Shown here in pieces: positions 19,069 through 28,370 of a stretch of DNA of 64,000 nucleotides. Below the pieces are notes generated by a model. That model saw only the letters and a list, made by a program, of their open reading frames with translations, ran no database searches and was not told where the DNA came from. Source of the DNA: Thermomicrobium sp. (GTDB lineage: Bacteria > Chloroflexota > Chloroflexia > Thermomicrobiales > Thermomicrobiaceae); contig JANXBE010000001.1 of NCBI GenBank assembly GCA_025060175.1, forward strand, positions 124,001-188,000, given 5' to 3'. The position numbers and the translations under genes were made by a program. Numbering within the stretch: the first letter of the stretch is position 1; each line of letters starts with the position of its first letter.

Positions 19069-19938
19069 CTACGCCGGGAGATACTTGGCCAGCAACAACG
19101 ACAGCCGCTGACGGACTTCGGTGGGCACTGCCTCCGGACGGGTCACGATCGCGTGTCGCAGTGCCGAGCCACACGCACACTGTCCTGGAAGCCCGGGGAG
19201 TCGGTCGACCAGCGCACGGATGGTCCGTTGTGCCGCTTCCACGTTGAGCCGAAGGCGCTCGAGGACGACGGCGACGTTGACCGGCTCTTCCTCGGTATGC
19301 CAGACGTCATAGTCCGTCACGAGCGCGAGGAGGGCGAAACAGAGTTCCGCTTCCCGGGCCAGCCTGACCTCTGGCATTGCGGTCATTCCGATGATGTCGA
19401 GGCCCCAGCTGCGATACAGTCGCGACTCCGCCTTGGTCGAGAACTGCGGACCCTCGATACAGACGTATGTGCCGCTCTCGTGAATGCGCGGTCCCGCCTC
19501 GCCGGCAGCCTGCACTAGGGCTCGTCGCAGTTCCGGACAGAACGGCTCGTCCAACGCGACATGAACCACCGGACCGGTCTCCTCGAAGAAGGAGCGCGTG
19601 CGACGCACCGTGCGGTCGACGACCTGATCCGGGACGACGAAGTCGAGTGGTCGGATCGTCTCTCGAAGACTGCCGACCGCACTCACCGAGATGACCCAAC
19701 GGACACCGAGAGTTTTGAAGGCCCAGAAATTCGCCCGTGCCGGCACGTGAGCTGGGCTGTGCTGGTGCGCTCGCCCGTGACGGGGGATGAATGCCACCCG
19801 CATGCCGCGTAGCGTCCCGATCGTGATGGTGTCGCTCGGTGGACCGAACGGCGTCTCGACATGGATCTCTTCGACGGCTTCGAGATCGTCCATGCGGTAC
19901 AACCCGCTCCCACCGAGAACACCCAGTTCGGCTCGCAT
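19069..19938 (-). CDS. mtnP: 5'-methylthioadenosine phosphorylase
   Basis: This 289-residue purine nucleoside phosphorylase splits 5'-methylthioadenosine into adenine and methylthioribose-1-phosphate. It contains GVLGGSGLY, the phosphate-binding RHGRAHQHSPAHVPARAN, CIEGPQFSTKAES, GMTAMPEVRLAREAELC and VTDYDVW. The TAMPE and DYDVW segments favour the MTA-specific branch over PNP. The ATG at 19938 lies 10 nt after GGGAGG; a longer frame to 19986 has no such site. It leads a minus-strand operon that continues with ftsW-type, PBP, zincin, membrane-protein and gyrB genes, none with an obvious metabolic link to it. Confidence 0.93.
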   Translation of the reverse strand: MRAELGVLGGSGLYRMDDLEAVEEIHVETPFGPPSDTITIGTLRGMRVAFIPRHGRAHQHSPAHVPARANFWAFKTLGVRWVISVSAVGSLRETIRPLDFVVPDQVVDRTVRRTRSFFEETGPVVHVALDEPFCPELRRALVQAAGEAGPRIHESGTYVCIEGPQFSTKAESRLYRSWGLDIIGMTAMPEVRLAREAELCFALLALVTDYDVWHTEEEPVNVAVVLERLRLNVEAAQRTIRALVDRLPGLPGQCACGSALRHAIVTRPEAVPTEVRQRLSLLLAKYLPA

Positions 19939-20015
19939 GGTCGTTCTGCCTCCCTTCTCGCCGTCGAACCGAACACTCGTGACCACGCTACACTACCCGT
20001 GAGAGGAAGCGCCCG

Positions 20016-20699
20016 ATGCAGGTCCAGCACCGCACCTCGAAGAGGAAGCATACCGCTCGACCGAAGAACGCATCGCTGGTGAACGCCTCCCTGCAGGTCC
20101 TCCTGGCTGTCGGTTTTCTCACGTGGTGGTTGAGCCTGGTAGCCCGGCTGGGAACGATCGGCTCCATGGCCGCGCTCTCCGCTCCAGCCCTCGGCTCCGG
20201 GTGGACACAACTACCCGACCCTCGGGTCGAGACGATCGGAGACTGGGTCGTGCAGACGGTGGGCGGATCCGCCTTCTTGTCGACCCGAGCAGCTGGTGAC
20301 CGGGTCCGCTTCGTTTTCGTGGGGACGGAGTTGGATCTCGTGGCACGGACGGGACCGGATGCCGGCACTGTTTCGGTACGTATCGAGGAGAGCGTTGGCA
20401 CACGGAGCGCACGGCCGCCGTCTACGGTCATACTCGATCTCGAACGGTCTTCCGCACGGATCGAAACGCTTCCGGTGATCAACAACGCCGTGCCGGGTCT
20501 GCACGCGGTCGAGATACGCAACGAGGGGCCCAGCGAGTTCGCCCTCATGGCCATCATCGTCCGCGATCGTCCGACCATTTGGTGGGCATTCATTCCGCCG
20601 GTGGTCTTGGGCCTCATCGCTCTGACGGTCGTCCTCGCTCGATGGTGGCGTGCGGTGGTTCACGCCCTTGGTTGGTGGCGCGCTGGAGCCGGTCCATGA
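20016..20699 (+). CDS. Membrane-anchored protein with an extracytoplasmic beta-sandwich-like domain, first gene of the polysaccharide cluster
   Basis: A 227-residue protein with a membrane helix near residues 22-45 and a second near 190-210. The 140 residues between them are predicted outside the membrane. They read like a carbohydrate-binding-type beta-sandwich: RVRFVFVGTELDLVARTGP, then VSVRIEE, then VPGLHAVEIRNEG, a pattern seen in modules attached to glycoside- or polymer-handling proteins. That domain call is by pattern only. It overlaps the next gene (ATGA), so it is tied to the O-antigen-ligase-like protein. It diverges from mtnP; TACACT near 19988 could be a -10 box, but no good -35 is present. 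Confidence 0.75.
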   Translation: MQVQHRTSKRKHTARPKNASLVNASLQVLLAVGFLTWWLSLVARLGTIGSMAALSAPALGSGWTQLPDPRVETIGDWVVQTVGGSAFLSTRAAGDRVRFVFVGTELDLVARTGPDAGTVSVRIEESVGTRSARPPSTVILDLERSSARIETLPVINNAVPGLHAVEIRNEGPSEFALMAIIVRDRPTIWWAFIPPVVLGLIALTVVLARWWRAVVHALGWWRAGAGP

Positions 20700-22126
20700 G
20701 AGGCCGCATGTGGTCCGATGCAGCCGTCTCAGGGCTGAGACAGCGGGCCATCAGCTCCCTCCGTGACCAGCCGAGCATCGCGACGGTATTGGTATGCGTC
20801 TGCCTCGCGGTGCTCGCTGTAGGCGTACCGATCCCGCTGGTCCTCGTTCTCCTCGTGGTCATGGTTGCAGCCACCGCTTGGAGACCGGCAGCAGCCGTCA
20901 GCGCGGTACCGATGACGCTCCCCTTTGGACCGCTGACGCTCCAGATCGGCCCCGCCGCGTTTTCGGTCATCGAGGTTGCCCTGCTCACAACGGCCAGCGG
21001 GGTCATGGTCTACGGTCTACGGCAAGCCGTTCGCAGGGGTTCCCTGCAAGGTGGCTGCAGAGAGGCTCGACGACTGCTGCAGGAAGCACAATTCGTGCCG
21101 TTGGCTGTCGCCATCCTCGCCGTCGGGACTGTATCACTCGGGACGATCGCTGATCCGACCCACCTGCGTGAGAGTCTTCGTTTTTGGCGGTGGATCGTCG
21201 TCGAGCCTGTCGTCTTTTATGGCATGGCTCTTTGGTTCCTGAGAAGTGAGCAGGACGCTGGCCGGTTGGTTCGCGTGTGGGTCGGAGCAGCAGCCGCTGC
21301 TGCCGCTCTCTGTCTGGTGCAGTGGAGCGTCGGTGGGGGACTGACCGTCGAGGGAGTGCGTCGTCTGACCGGCTTCTATCCCCATCCCAATGCAGCGGCG
21401 TTGACGCTGGAACGGCCTGCTCTGGCAGCGCTGTCCCTCGCGCTCGCCTCCGGTGGTCGACATCATCGGTGGTGGTGGCTTGCAGCCGCGGTGACCGGCG
21501 TCGCGACGGTGCTCACGTTTTCCCGTGGCGCGCTGCTCGCCCTCCTGCTTGGGCTCTTTGCGCTACTTTGGCTACTGCGACGATATCGTGTAGCCGTCTC
21601 CCTCCTCGTCGGCAGTCTCTTCTCGCTCATCCTCGGATTCGCGGCGTTTCCTGATCGACTCAGCGCAGGGATCCTCGCTGGGGGCGATTCGCTCCGATTG
21701 GCTATTTGGCGGAGTAGTGTCGCCATGCTGGCCGATCGTCCGCTCACGGGCGTCGGGATCGATCAATTCCTCTACCAATACGTTCCCCGCTATGTCGAGC
21801 CGGTAGCGTGGCCGGAGCGGTTTACCAGCCACCCGCACAATGTCGTTCTCGAGGTCTGGTTGCATTTCGGGTTGACTGGACTCGTCGTGCTGGGGTCCGC
21901 TGGTTGGTTGGTCGTTCGCGCCGTACGTCGCAGTCGACATTGGCCTCTCGGCGTGGCAGCCGGCATCAGCCTGTTGGGTGGTTTCGTCCACGGCTGGGTG
22001 GACCGGACGTTCTTTGCGCCTGAACTCGCGCTCGCCTTTTGGCTCGCCGCTGTCATACTTGAGTTGCCGCGCACCGCACGCAGCGCGGCAGTGGATACGA
22101 GGAGGACGCCGTGCGAGTGCTGGTGA
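20696..22126 (+). CDS. O-antigen ligase/polymerase-like membrane protein (Wzy_C family)
   Basis: A 476-residue, many-helix membrane protein with the Wzy_C/WaaL features FYPHPNAAALTLERP, TFSRGALLALLLGL, and the large loop GVGIDQFLYQYVPRY followed by SHPHNVVLEVWLHFGLTGL. Such proteins join or polymerise lipid-linked glycans outside the membrane. The ATG at 20696 overlaps the previous stop by 4 bp. The C-terminus overlaps the GTG of the epimerase/decarboxylase gene by 16 bp. A second protein of this superfamily follows that gene. Confidence 0.9.
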   Translation: MRGRMWSDAAVSGLRQRAISSLRDQPSIATVLVCVCLAVLAVGVPIPLVLVLLVVMVAATAWRPAAAVSAVPMTLPFGPLTLQIGPAAFSVIEVALLTTASGVMVYGLRQAVRRGSLQGGCREARRLLQEAQFVPLAVAILAVGTVSLGTIADPTHLRESLRFWRWIVVEPVVFYGMALWFLRSEQDAGRLVRVWVGAAAAAAALCLVQWSVGGGLTVEGVRRLTGFYPHPNAAALTLERPALAALSLALASGGRHHRWWWLAAAVTGVATVLTFSRGALLALLLGLFALLWLLRRYRVAVSLLVGSLFSLILGFAAFPDRLSAGILAGGDSLRLAIWRSSVAMLADRPLTGVGIDQFLYQYVPRYVEPVAWPERFTSHPHNVVLEVWLHFGLTGLVVLGSAGWLVVRAVRRSRHWPLGVAAGISLLGGFVHGWVDRTFFAPELALAFWLAAVILELPRTARSAAVDTRRTPCECW

Positions 22127-23064
22127 CAGGCGGTGCCGGATTCATCGGCTCACACCTGTGTGAATCGCTCTTGGGGGATGGATTCGAGGTCATCGCAGTC
22201 GATAATCTCTCGACTGGACGCGTCGACAACGTCGAGCATCTGTTGAGCCACCCTCGATTCCAGTTCGTGCACCACGACGTCACCGACGAACTCGATGTGC
22301 AGGTCGACGCGATCTACCATCTCGCGAGTCCAGCGAGTCCAGTCGGATACCGGCGCTTCCCGATCGAGACGTTGCTCGTGAACTCACTCGGGACGCTGAG
22401 GTTGCTCGAATTGGCTCGCCGGAGCGGGGCCCGTTTTTTGTTCGCGTCCACCTCGGAAGTGTACGGCGATCCGTTGGTCCATCCGCAGCGCGAAGACTAC
22501 TTCGGCAACGTCAATCCGGTCGGTCCGAGGAGTTGCTACGACGAGGGAAAACGGTTCGGAGAAGCGTTGAGCATGGAATTCGTGCGCACCTACCATGTCG
22601 ACGTTCGTATCGCGCGCATCTTCAACACCTACGGCCCACGCATGGATCGGGACGACGGTCGCGTGATGCCGAATTTCATCACTCGGGCGCTCAACGGTGA
22701 ACCGATCGAGATTTATGGAGACGGTCGCCAGACACGCTCGTTCTGCTACGTAGCGGACCTGGTGCGTGGACTCCGGCTGCTGATGGAACGGGACGGACTC
22801 GCCGGCGAGGTCGTCAATCTCGGCAATCCGGACGAGAGGAGTGTTCTAGAGTTGGCCGAGCTCGTGCAACGGTTGTGTGGACGATCCGTCCCGCTGGTGT
22901 TCCGACCACCGCGCCCCGATGACCCGATACGCCGGTGTCCCGACATCACTCGTGCGCGAGCGCTGCTCGGTTGGGAACCGCGTGTACCGCTCGAAGAGGG
23001 AGTCCAGGAGACGATCCGTTACTATCGTCACCGTCTCGCGGGAATCGCATCCGCCGATGAATGA
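22111..23064 (+). CDS. NAD-dependent sugar-nucleotide enzyme, UDP-glucuronate decarboxylase (UXS) type
   Basis: This 317-residue extended short-chain dehydrogenase has the NAD motif VTGGAGFIGSHLCESLL at the N-terminus. UXS-diagnostic segments follow: YHLASPASPVGYRRFPIETL, STSEVYGDPLVHPQ and NVNPVGPRSCYDEGKR, the last carrying the catalytic Tyr and Lys, then RIFNTYGPRM. UXS converts UDP-glucuronate to UDP-xylose. Other family members give related 4-keto sugars, so the product is probable rather than proven. The GTG at 22111 is preceded by GAGGAGGACGCC, a good ribosome-binding site. It would supply an activated pentose for the surrounding glycan genes. Confidence 0.9.
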   Translation: MRVLVTGGAGFIGSHLCESLLGDGFEVIAVDNLSTGRVDNVEHLLSHPRFQFVHHDVTDELDVQVDAIYHLASPASPVGYRRFPIETLLVNSLGTLRLLELARRSGARFLFASTSEVYGDPLVHPQREDYFGNVNPVGPRSCYDEGKRFGEALSMEFVRTYHVDVRIARIFNTYGPRMDRDDGRVMPNFITRALNGEPIEIYGDGRQTRSFCYVADLVRGLRLLMERDGLAGEVVNLGNPDERSVLELAELVQRLCGRSVPLVFRPPRPDDPIRRCPDITRARALLGWEPRVPLEEGVQETIRYYRHRLAGIASADE

Positions 23065-24574
23065 GGTGGCGGTCCGTTTCGAGCCTCGCCTGATCGATCG
23101 GGTCAGTCCGTTCCTGGCTCTCGCTGGCGTCCTGACCCTCGTCTGGATCCCCTTTCCCGTTGGGGCAGCCGCGCTCGTGGCCCTCATGGCGGGCACGGTG
23201 GCCCTGATCTGGCCGGTCACGATTCCGATCGCACTCATCCTTTCGGTTCCAGTTCAGGACGTCGTGCAGATACCCGTCGCGGGTTTCGGTATCACACTGA
23301 CTCAGCTCCTCGTAGCTGGCACACTCGTCGGCTTCCCGATCGTGTTGCTGGTGCGGTCGTCGCGTGTCCACTTTCCGGCGGTCGCGGTCGCTCTCACCGC
23401 ATATCTCCTGGTGCAGATTGCGTCACTCACGGTCGCGGCCAATGTGCTCTATGGGATCGCCACCATCTTCCGCTGGAGTACTGCCCTCCTTGCGTTTCTC
23501 GTCGTCATCCACCTGATGGCGAATCGGAAGGCCGCGACGCTCTTGAGCTACGGTCTCTTTCTCGCAGCGGTCGCGGAAGTTGGTTTCGGGACGGTGCAAG
23601 CAGCTCTGGGATTGGCGCCGCCCAGTTTCGCTGTCGCCGCCGGACTGTACCGAGCTTACGGGACGTTCGGACAGCCGAATCCGTTCGCTGGCTACCTTGA
23701 AATGACAGGATTCTGGCTTGCCGCACTCAGTCTGTGGTTTCTCCGTTACGCGATCGTGCTGTCGCGACGCTATCGTCGCACGCGCCTTCGCGGGTTCATG
23801 GCGAGTGCGTCGACGCGACGGACCCTCGTCGTCGTGTCGATGACCGCGGTGCTGTTCGGGTTCGGCGCTCTGGTCAGTCTGGTCGGAATCGTCTTGAGCT
23901 TCTCTCGGGGGGCATGGGTCGGGACGCTCGCCGGGCTGGGTACCCTGGTGTTGCTCGGTCCGCGCGTCGTTCGGCGCTTGGCCGTAGCGGCAGCATTCGT
24001 GCTGTTGGCGTTCCTCCTTGCGGGAGGATGGGACACACTGCCAGCAGCGGTCCGTGAACGGACGCAGCAATTGATCACGCAGGCCGGTCCGTTCGACGTT
24101 CGTGACGTCCAACTCACGGGCGGCAACTGGGCCGTGGTCGAACGGATGGTCCATTGGCAAGCGGCCTGGGACATGTTCCTGGATCACCCCTGGACTGGGG
24201 TGGGAGCCGGAAACTTCAGCGTGGCCTTTCCCGACTATTCCCATCACCCCCTCTTCCGCATCGCGCGCGGACACGCGCATAACTACTATCTGCACGTGTT
24301 GGCTGAGTTAGGAATTCCGGGGTTCGTCTCCTATGGAGCTGTGCTGGCGCTCGGTGTCGTCATGATCGTGCGCGTTCTCCGTTGCAATCGCTCGTCCTTC
24401 GATCGTTCGCTCGCGTTGGGAACGCTGGCTGCAACCACGGCAGTGCTGGTGCACAACCTTGTCGAGAATCTGCATGAACTCCACCTCAGTATCCAGCTGT
24501 TCAGCCTGTGGGCCCTCACCTGGAGAGCGTCTATGAGGTGGATCGACACTGGATCGAGGCGATGGATACGGTGA
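23057..24574 (+). CDS. Second O-antigen ligase/polymerase-like membrane protein (Wzy_C family)
   Basis: A 505-residue polytopic membrane protein with FGQPNPFAGYLEMTGFW, VLSFSRGAWVGTLAGLG, and a large outer loop (about residues 335-420) ending in GVGAGNFSVAFPDY and GHAHNYYLHVLAELG, where the His-rich segment matches WaaL/Wzy enzymes. It overlaps the decarboxylase gene by 8 bp and its own end overlaps the next gene. The pair with the gene at 20696 could be a ligase plus a polymerase; which is which cannot be told from sequence alone. Confidence 0.9.
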   Translation: MNEVAVRFEPRLIDRVSPFLALAGVLTLVWIPFPVGAAALVALMAGTVALIWPVTIPIALILSVPVQDVVQIPVAGFGITLTQLLVAGTLVGFPIVLLVRSSRVHFPAVAVALTAYLLVQIASLTVAANVLYGIATIFRWSTALLAFLVVIHLMANRKAATLLSYGLFLAAVAEVGFGTVQAALGLAPPSFAVAAGLYRAYGTFGQPNPFAGYLEMTGFWLAALSLWFLRYAIVLSRRYRRTRLRGFMASASTRRTLVVVSMTAVLFGFGALVSLVGIVLSFSRGAWVGTLAGLGTLVLLGPRVVRRLAVAAAFVLLAFLLAGGWDTLPAAVRERTQQLITQAGPFDVRDVQLTGGNWAVVERMVHWQAAWDMFLDHPWTGVGAGNFSVAFPDYSHHPLFRIARGHAHNYYLHVLAELGIPGFVSYGAVLALGVVMIVRVLRCNRSSFDRSLALGTLAATTAVLVHNLVENLHELHLSIQLFSLWALTWRASMRWIDTGSRRWIR

Positions 24575-25596
24575 GCTCGAGAGAATCGCTGCCTCCGAGC
24601 GGCCGGGCTCGCAGCGAAGCTCGCTCGCCGGCAGTGTGGTCCGGTTTTTGGAGCGGGCGTCGGCTCGCGCGGCTGGTCGGGGGTTCGGTTCTCGTCGCGG
24701 TTGTGGTCGGTGTGCTCTGGTGGCGGAGCGGCGCCGAACTTTCGCGGGTGGCTGCGCTGCTTTTCTCAGCTGATCTGGGATATGTAGCGTTAGCGCTCGC
24801 CGCCTACTACGGATCGTTCCCGATTCGGGCCTGGCGTTGGTCTCTCCTGCTCTCGCGCGCCACCGACGGCGCTCCACCCGTTCGTCTCCATCTCCTCCTG
24901 CTCCCCTATCTCTACGGCTGGCTCCTCAACTGCGTGATCCCCGCGAAGGTCGGTGAGTTGTACCGTTGTTACCTCGCTCACCGCAGACTTCGAACCCCCT
25001 TGGGTACGGCGTTCGGTACCGTCCTCCTCGAACGCGCTGCCGATTTCGCCGTGCTCGGCGGCCTCTTCCCGCTCGTGACACTCCTGGTTCTCGGCTCTCC
25101 TCCAAGCGACTCGCTCCGTCTCTTGCAACTCGCAGCCGTCCTCGGTTCGATCCTCGTTGTGCTCGCTCTGATTGCCTTGCGACGGACTGCGCGAGTGCTC
25201 CACCGCTTTCCCCCGCGTCTCCAACGACCGATCGCTGCACTCGCGGGCGCGTTGGCACTCGATGTCCGCATGGGTGCTCGACTCCTCGGCACGACGCTTC
25301 CACTGTGGGCGCTCGAGGGGCTTCGGGTGTACGCAGAGAGCCGCGCACTCGGTTTGCACTTCGGGCTAGCGCTTGCCCTGCTCGTCGCACTCATCGCAGC
25401 GCTCCTCACCACCATTCCGTTGACGCCAGCCGGGATCGGGGCCGTCGAGCTCGGAATCGCTGGTACCCTTCTCGTGCTCGGGCTTCCAGCCGAGCAGGCC
25501 ATCGCCCTCGCACTGCTCGATCGCCTGGTCGCTTACTGGTCCGTGTTCGTCGTGGCCGGTCCGCTCTGGCTCACCGATTACCTGCGTAGGAACTGA
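24562..25596 (+). CDS. UPF0104 / LPG-synthase-TM-type (AglD-like) membrane protein
   Basis: A 344-residue protein with the PF03706 pattern: FPIRAWRWSLLL, LLNCVIPAKVGELYRCYL (about residues 115-135), GTVLLERAADF and a C-terminal TIPLTPAGIGAVELGI. Members include the membrane half of lysyl-phosphatidylglycerol synthase and proteins of glycan clusters proposed to move lipid-linked intermediates. The ATG at 24562 overlaps the preceding gene by 13 bp. The aminoacyl-transferase domain of MprF is absent, so lysyl-PG synthesis is not indicated. Confidence 0.88.
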   Translation: MDTVSSRESLPPSGRARSEARSPAVWSGFWSGRRLARLVGGSVLVAVVVGVLWWRSGAELSRVAALLFSADLGYVALALAAYYGSFPIRAWRWSLLLSRATDGAPPVRLHLLLLPYLYGWLLNCVIPAKVGELYRCYLAHRRLRTPLGTAFGTVLLERAADFAVLGGLFPLVTLLVLGSPPSDSLRLLQLAAVLGSILVVLALIALRRTARVLHRFPPRLQRPIAALAGALALDVRMGARLLGTTLPLWALEGLRVYAESRALGLHFGLALALLVALIAALLTTIPLTPAGIGAVELGIAGTLLVLGLPAEQAIALALLDRLVAYWSVFVVAGPLWLTDYLRRN

Positions 25597-25600
25597 GACG

Positions 25601-26725
25601 ATGCGAGTCGCAATCGACTTCTCAGCGGGTCTCTCTCAACCTGCCGGAATCGGTCGCTATGTCCGCGCCGTGGTGCAGGAACTGCGTTTGAGACTGGGCC
25701 ACGATTTGGTGCTCTGGTACGGACACCCCGGGAACCAGCGATACGGTACACCGCCCCCGACCGTTACGACTCGAGCCCTGCCGCTTTCTGCTGCGAACCT
25801 CACCCGTCTCTGGCATCGTGCACGCGTTCCGGTCCCGATCGACTTGTGGCTCGGCCCAGTGGAAGTGGTTCACGGGCCGGATTTCCTCGTTCCTCCCGCT
25901 CGCGTCCCACGCGTGGTGACGATCCACGATTTGAGTTTTCGTTTGGTTCCGGAGTGCGGAGATCCTCGTCTCGTCGCATTCTTGGGTCAGAATGTACCGC
26001 GCATGTTGAAGAGCGTGGATGCGGTCATTACCGTCAGCGAGGCCGTTCGGAACGATCTCCTGCGGTTGTACGACTTCGATCCGGATCGCGTATTCGCCGT
26101 ACCCCACGGTGTCTCAGCTCCATTCGCTCCGACCGACCAAGCTCGGCTGCGTGCCGTGCTCGCTGTTCATGGCCTACGAGAACCATATGTCATTGCCGTC
26201 GGCACGGTCGAACCACGAAAACGGTATCCGCTGCTTCTCGACGCGGTGCGGGCGCTCTTGCCGCGCTTTCCTGACCTCCGTCTCGTCGTCGTCGGCTCGA
26301 CAGGATGGCTCGCAGGGCCAATCGAACGACAGCTCCGAGAAGCGGAACAGCGAGGCTACCTCATCCGGTTCCGACACGTTTCTGACGCCCTGCTGGCGAC
26401 CCTGTACGGCGGGGCTGCCGCATTCGTGACGGCGTCCTGCTACGAGGGGTTCAATTTACCCTTGCTGGAAGCGATGGCGTGCGGCACGCCGACCGTAGCG
26501 ACCGACCTCCCAGCGCATCGCGAGGTCGCTGGGGAAGCGGCACTGTTCGTCCCGATCGACGATCCGGACGCGCTCGCCGAGACGCTCGCGGTCGTACTTA
26601 CTGACTCGTCGGTTCGAGACCGTCTCCGTCGTGCCGCTCGAGCTCGGGCGCAGTTCTTCACTTGGAGTCGCTCGGCAGCGCAGCATCTCGCCGTCTACCG
26701 GGCGGTAGCCCGCGAGAGACCGTAA
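25601..26725 (+). CDS. GT4-family glycosyltransferase
   Basis: This 374-residue GT-B glycosyltransferase starts MRVAIDFSAGLSQPAGIGRY, with the acceptor-side Gly-rich loop. It has TIHDLSF and DAVITVSEAVRNDL in the linker, YVIAVGTVEPRKRYPLLLDA as the donor-domain start, and ASCYEGFNLPLLEAMACGTP with the EX7E motif of GT4 enzymes. It should add one sugar from a nucleotide donor to a growing lipid-linked glycan; the sugar cannot be predicted. It follows the UPF0104 gene after 4 bp. Confidence 0.93.
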   Translation: MRVAIDFSAGLSQPAGIGRYVRAVVQELRLRLGHDLVLWYGHPGNQRYGTPPPTVTTRALPLSAANLTRLWHRARVPVPIDLWLGPVEVVHGPDFLVPPARVPRVVTIHDLSFRLVPECGDPRLVAFLGQNVPRMLKSVDAVITVSEAVRNDLLRLYDFDPDRVFAVPHGVSAPFAPTDQARLRAVLAVHGLREPYVIAVGTVEPRKRYPLLLDAVRALLPRFPDLRLVVVGSTGWLAGPIERQLREAEQRGYLIRFRHVSDALLATLYGGAAAFVTASCYEGFNLPLLEAMACGTPTVATDLPAHREVAGEAALFVPIDDPDALAETLAVVLTDSSVRDRLRRAARARAQFFTWSRSAAQHLAVYRAVARERP

Positions 26726-26792
26726 CCTACAGCAGTTCAGAGGGCACGACCGATTCGGGGCGGTATCGCGTCGATCGACTCTGCGGAGACTG

Positions 26793-28370
26793 ATGACTGA
26801 GTTCGGGTGGACACTCGGATCGGACGCCATCCGGTGGTCGATGATCGGCCTCCTCTGCGGTGGCCTCCTCGGCCTCTTCGGGTTCGCTTCCGTCGGATCG
26901 GCCGGTATCGACCGTATCGTCGACAACCAGCTTCGTCGTATCGTTGCCAACTCTGCTACTCCCCTGGCAGCGCAGCTCCTGAACCGTGCAGTCGACCTCG
27001 TGTTCGCAGCGATCGCTCTCCGCTTGCTCGGCGTCGAAGGAAACGGGCAGTACGCGATCGCCACCGTCACCTGGCTGTACCTGAAAACGTTTTCCGATTT
27101 CGGTCTCTCCATCCTGGCCGCCAGAGAAGTCGCGAGAGATCCGGCGCAAGCCGGTCCTCTGGTCGGCTCCACGACGCTGTTTCGGCTTCTCGTACTCGCG
27201 CTCTCGCTGCCTTTCGTTGTCCTCTTCGTGCTACTCGGCCAACGGTGGCTGTCGCTGTCGTCGACGAGCGCTATCGCCATTCTGCTTTTGACACTTTCCA
27301 TCGTCCCCGCGAGCTACAGTGAGGCGGTGAACGCGATCTTCACCGGCACCGAACGCATGCATCTGCCCGCCGTCCTGACCGTCTTCACGAACCTGATCCG
27401 ATTCGCGACGGGCGTCCTCGCACTCGGCCACGGGCTCGGCGTCCCCGGCATCGCTGGAGCGGCCGTCACGGCGGCGCTCTGTAACGCGTTCGCCTTCCAT
27501 GTCGCCTTGAAGCGGCAGCACGTGCGCATCCAGTGGCTCGTGACCGCTTCGGAATTGCGTCGACTCGCCCAAACAGCGTGGCCACTGCTGCTCAACGGTC
27601 TGCTCATCACCCTCTTTTTCCGTGTCGATACCTTCATCATTCAGGCCCTCTCGGGCAGTCATGCGCTCGGCATCTACGACGCGGCGTACAAGCTCCCCAA
27701 CCTGCTACCGCTCATTCCTTCCTACTTCGTCTTAGCCGTCTTCCCCTTGCTCTCCCGCCAGTCAGGCTCGGATCTCCGCCGAACGTACGAACTCGCGGCC
27801 AAGTTTCTCATCGTCGTCAGCTGGCTCGTCGTGCTGGTGACACTGTTGGCAGCACCCCTCTTCATCCGTCTCCTCGGGGGCCATGCCTTCTTGCCGGCCG
27901 CAGCGGAGACGTTGCGGATCTTGATCTGGTTCGCTCCCTTGCACTTCTTGAACGGCATCACCCAGTACGCGGTGATTGCGACCGATCGACAACGGGACAT
28001 CGCACCTGCCTACGCAACTGCGACCGCGTTCAATATCGTCGCCAACCTCCTCGGGGTTTCTCTCTTCGGTTACACGGCTGCCGCGGTGGTCACGGTGTTG
28101 ACCGAGGTCGTCTTGTTCCTGTTCCTCCGCGGATCGCTCGAACGCAGCCTCGGGCGAATCGATTGGAGTCCACTCCTGTGGAAACCGTTCCTGGTCTTCC
28201 TGTGCGCCCTCCTGCTCGGCGTCCTGCTGACGCGGATCTCGTTTCTTCTCTCCCCTTTGACCGTGCTCGTCTACGTCTTCGGGCTGCTGCTCACTCGGAC
28301 CGTCCTCCCGCACGAACTGGCCCTGCTCGCTCCTCTCTTGCCGAAGAGTAAATCGCTGCACCGCGGTTGA
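26793..28370 (+). CDS. Wzx-like polysaccharide flippase (MOP superfamily)
   Basis: A 525-residue protein with about 12-14 hydrophobic segments arranged as in oligosaccharide flippases: LLGVEGNGQYAIATVTW, FSDFGLSILAAREVARDP, SYSEAVNAIFTGTERM, and FFRVDTFIIQALSGSHALG, followed by ALGIYDAAYKLPNLLPLIP. It probably moves the lipid-linked glycan across the membrane for the Wzy-like proteins of the same cluster. The first 40 residues form an extra helix upstream of the usual family start. The ATG at 26793 has GGAG 5 nt upstream. It ends the cluster; a weak hairpin (CCCGTC/GACGGG at 28386-28408) follows. Confidence 0.9.
   Translation: MTEFGWTLGSDAIRWSMIGLLCGGLLGLFGFASVGSAGIDRIVDNQLRRIVANSATPLAAQLLNRAVDLVFAAIALRLLGVEGNGQYAIATVTWLYLKTFSDFGLSILAAREVARDPAQAGPLVGSTTLFRLLVLALSLPFVVLFVLLGQRWLSLSSTSAIAILLLTLSIVPASYSEAVNAIFTGTERMHLPAVLTVFTNLIRFATGVLALGHGLGVPGIAGAAVTAALCNAFAFHVALKRQHVRIQWLVTASELRRLAQTAWPLLLNGLLITLFFRVDTFIIQALSGSHALGIYDAAYKLPNLLPLIPSYFVLAVFPLLSRQSGSDLRRTYELAAKFLIVVSWLVVLVTLLAAPLFIRLLGGHAFLPAAAETLRILIWFAPLHFLNGITQYAVIATDRQRDIAPAYATATAFNIVANLLGVSLFGYTAAAVVTVLTEVVLFLFLRGSLERSLGRIDWSPLLWKPFLVFLCALLLGVLLTRISFLLSPLTVLVYVFGLLLTRTVLPHELALLAPLLPKSKSLHRG

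Noticed and set aside
24562-25596. Lysyl-phosphatidylglycerol synthase (MprF)
   Set aside because: Only the membrane domain is present; the aminoacyl-transfer domain is absent and the context is glycan synthesis.
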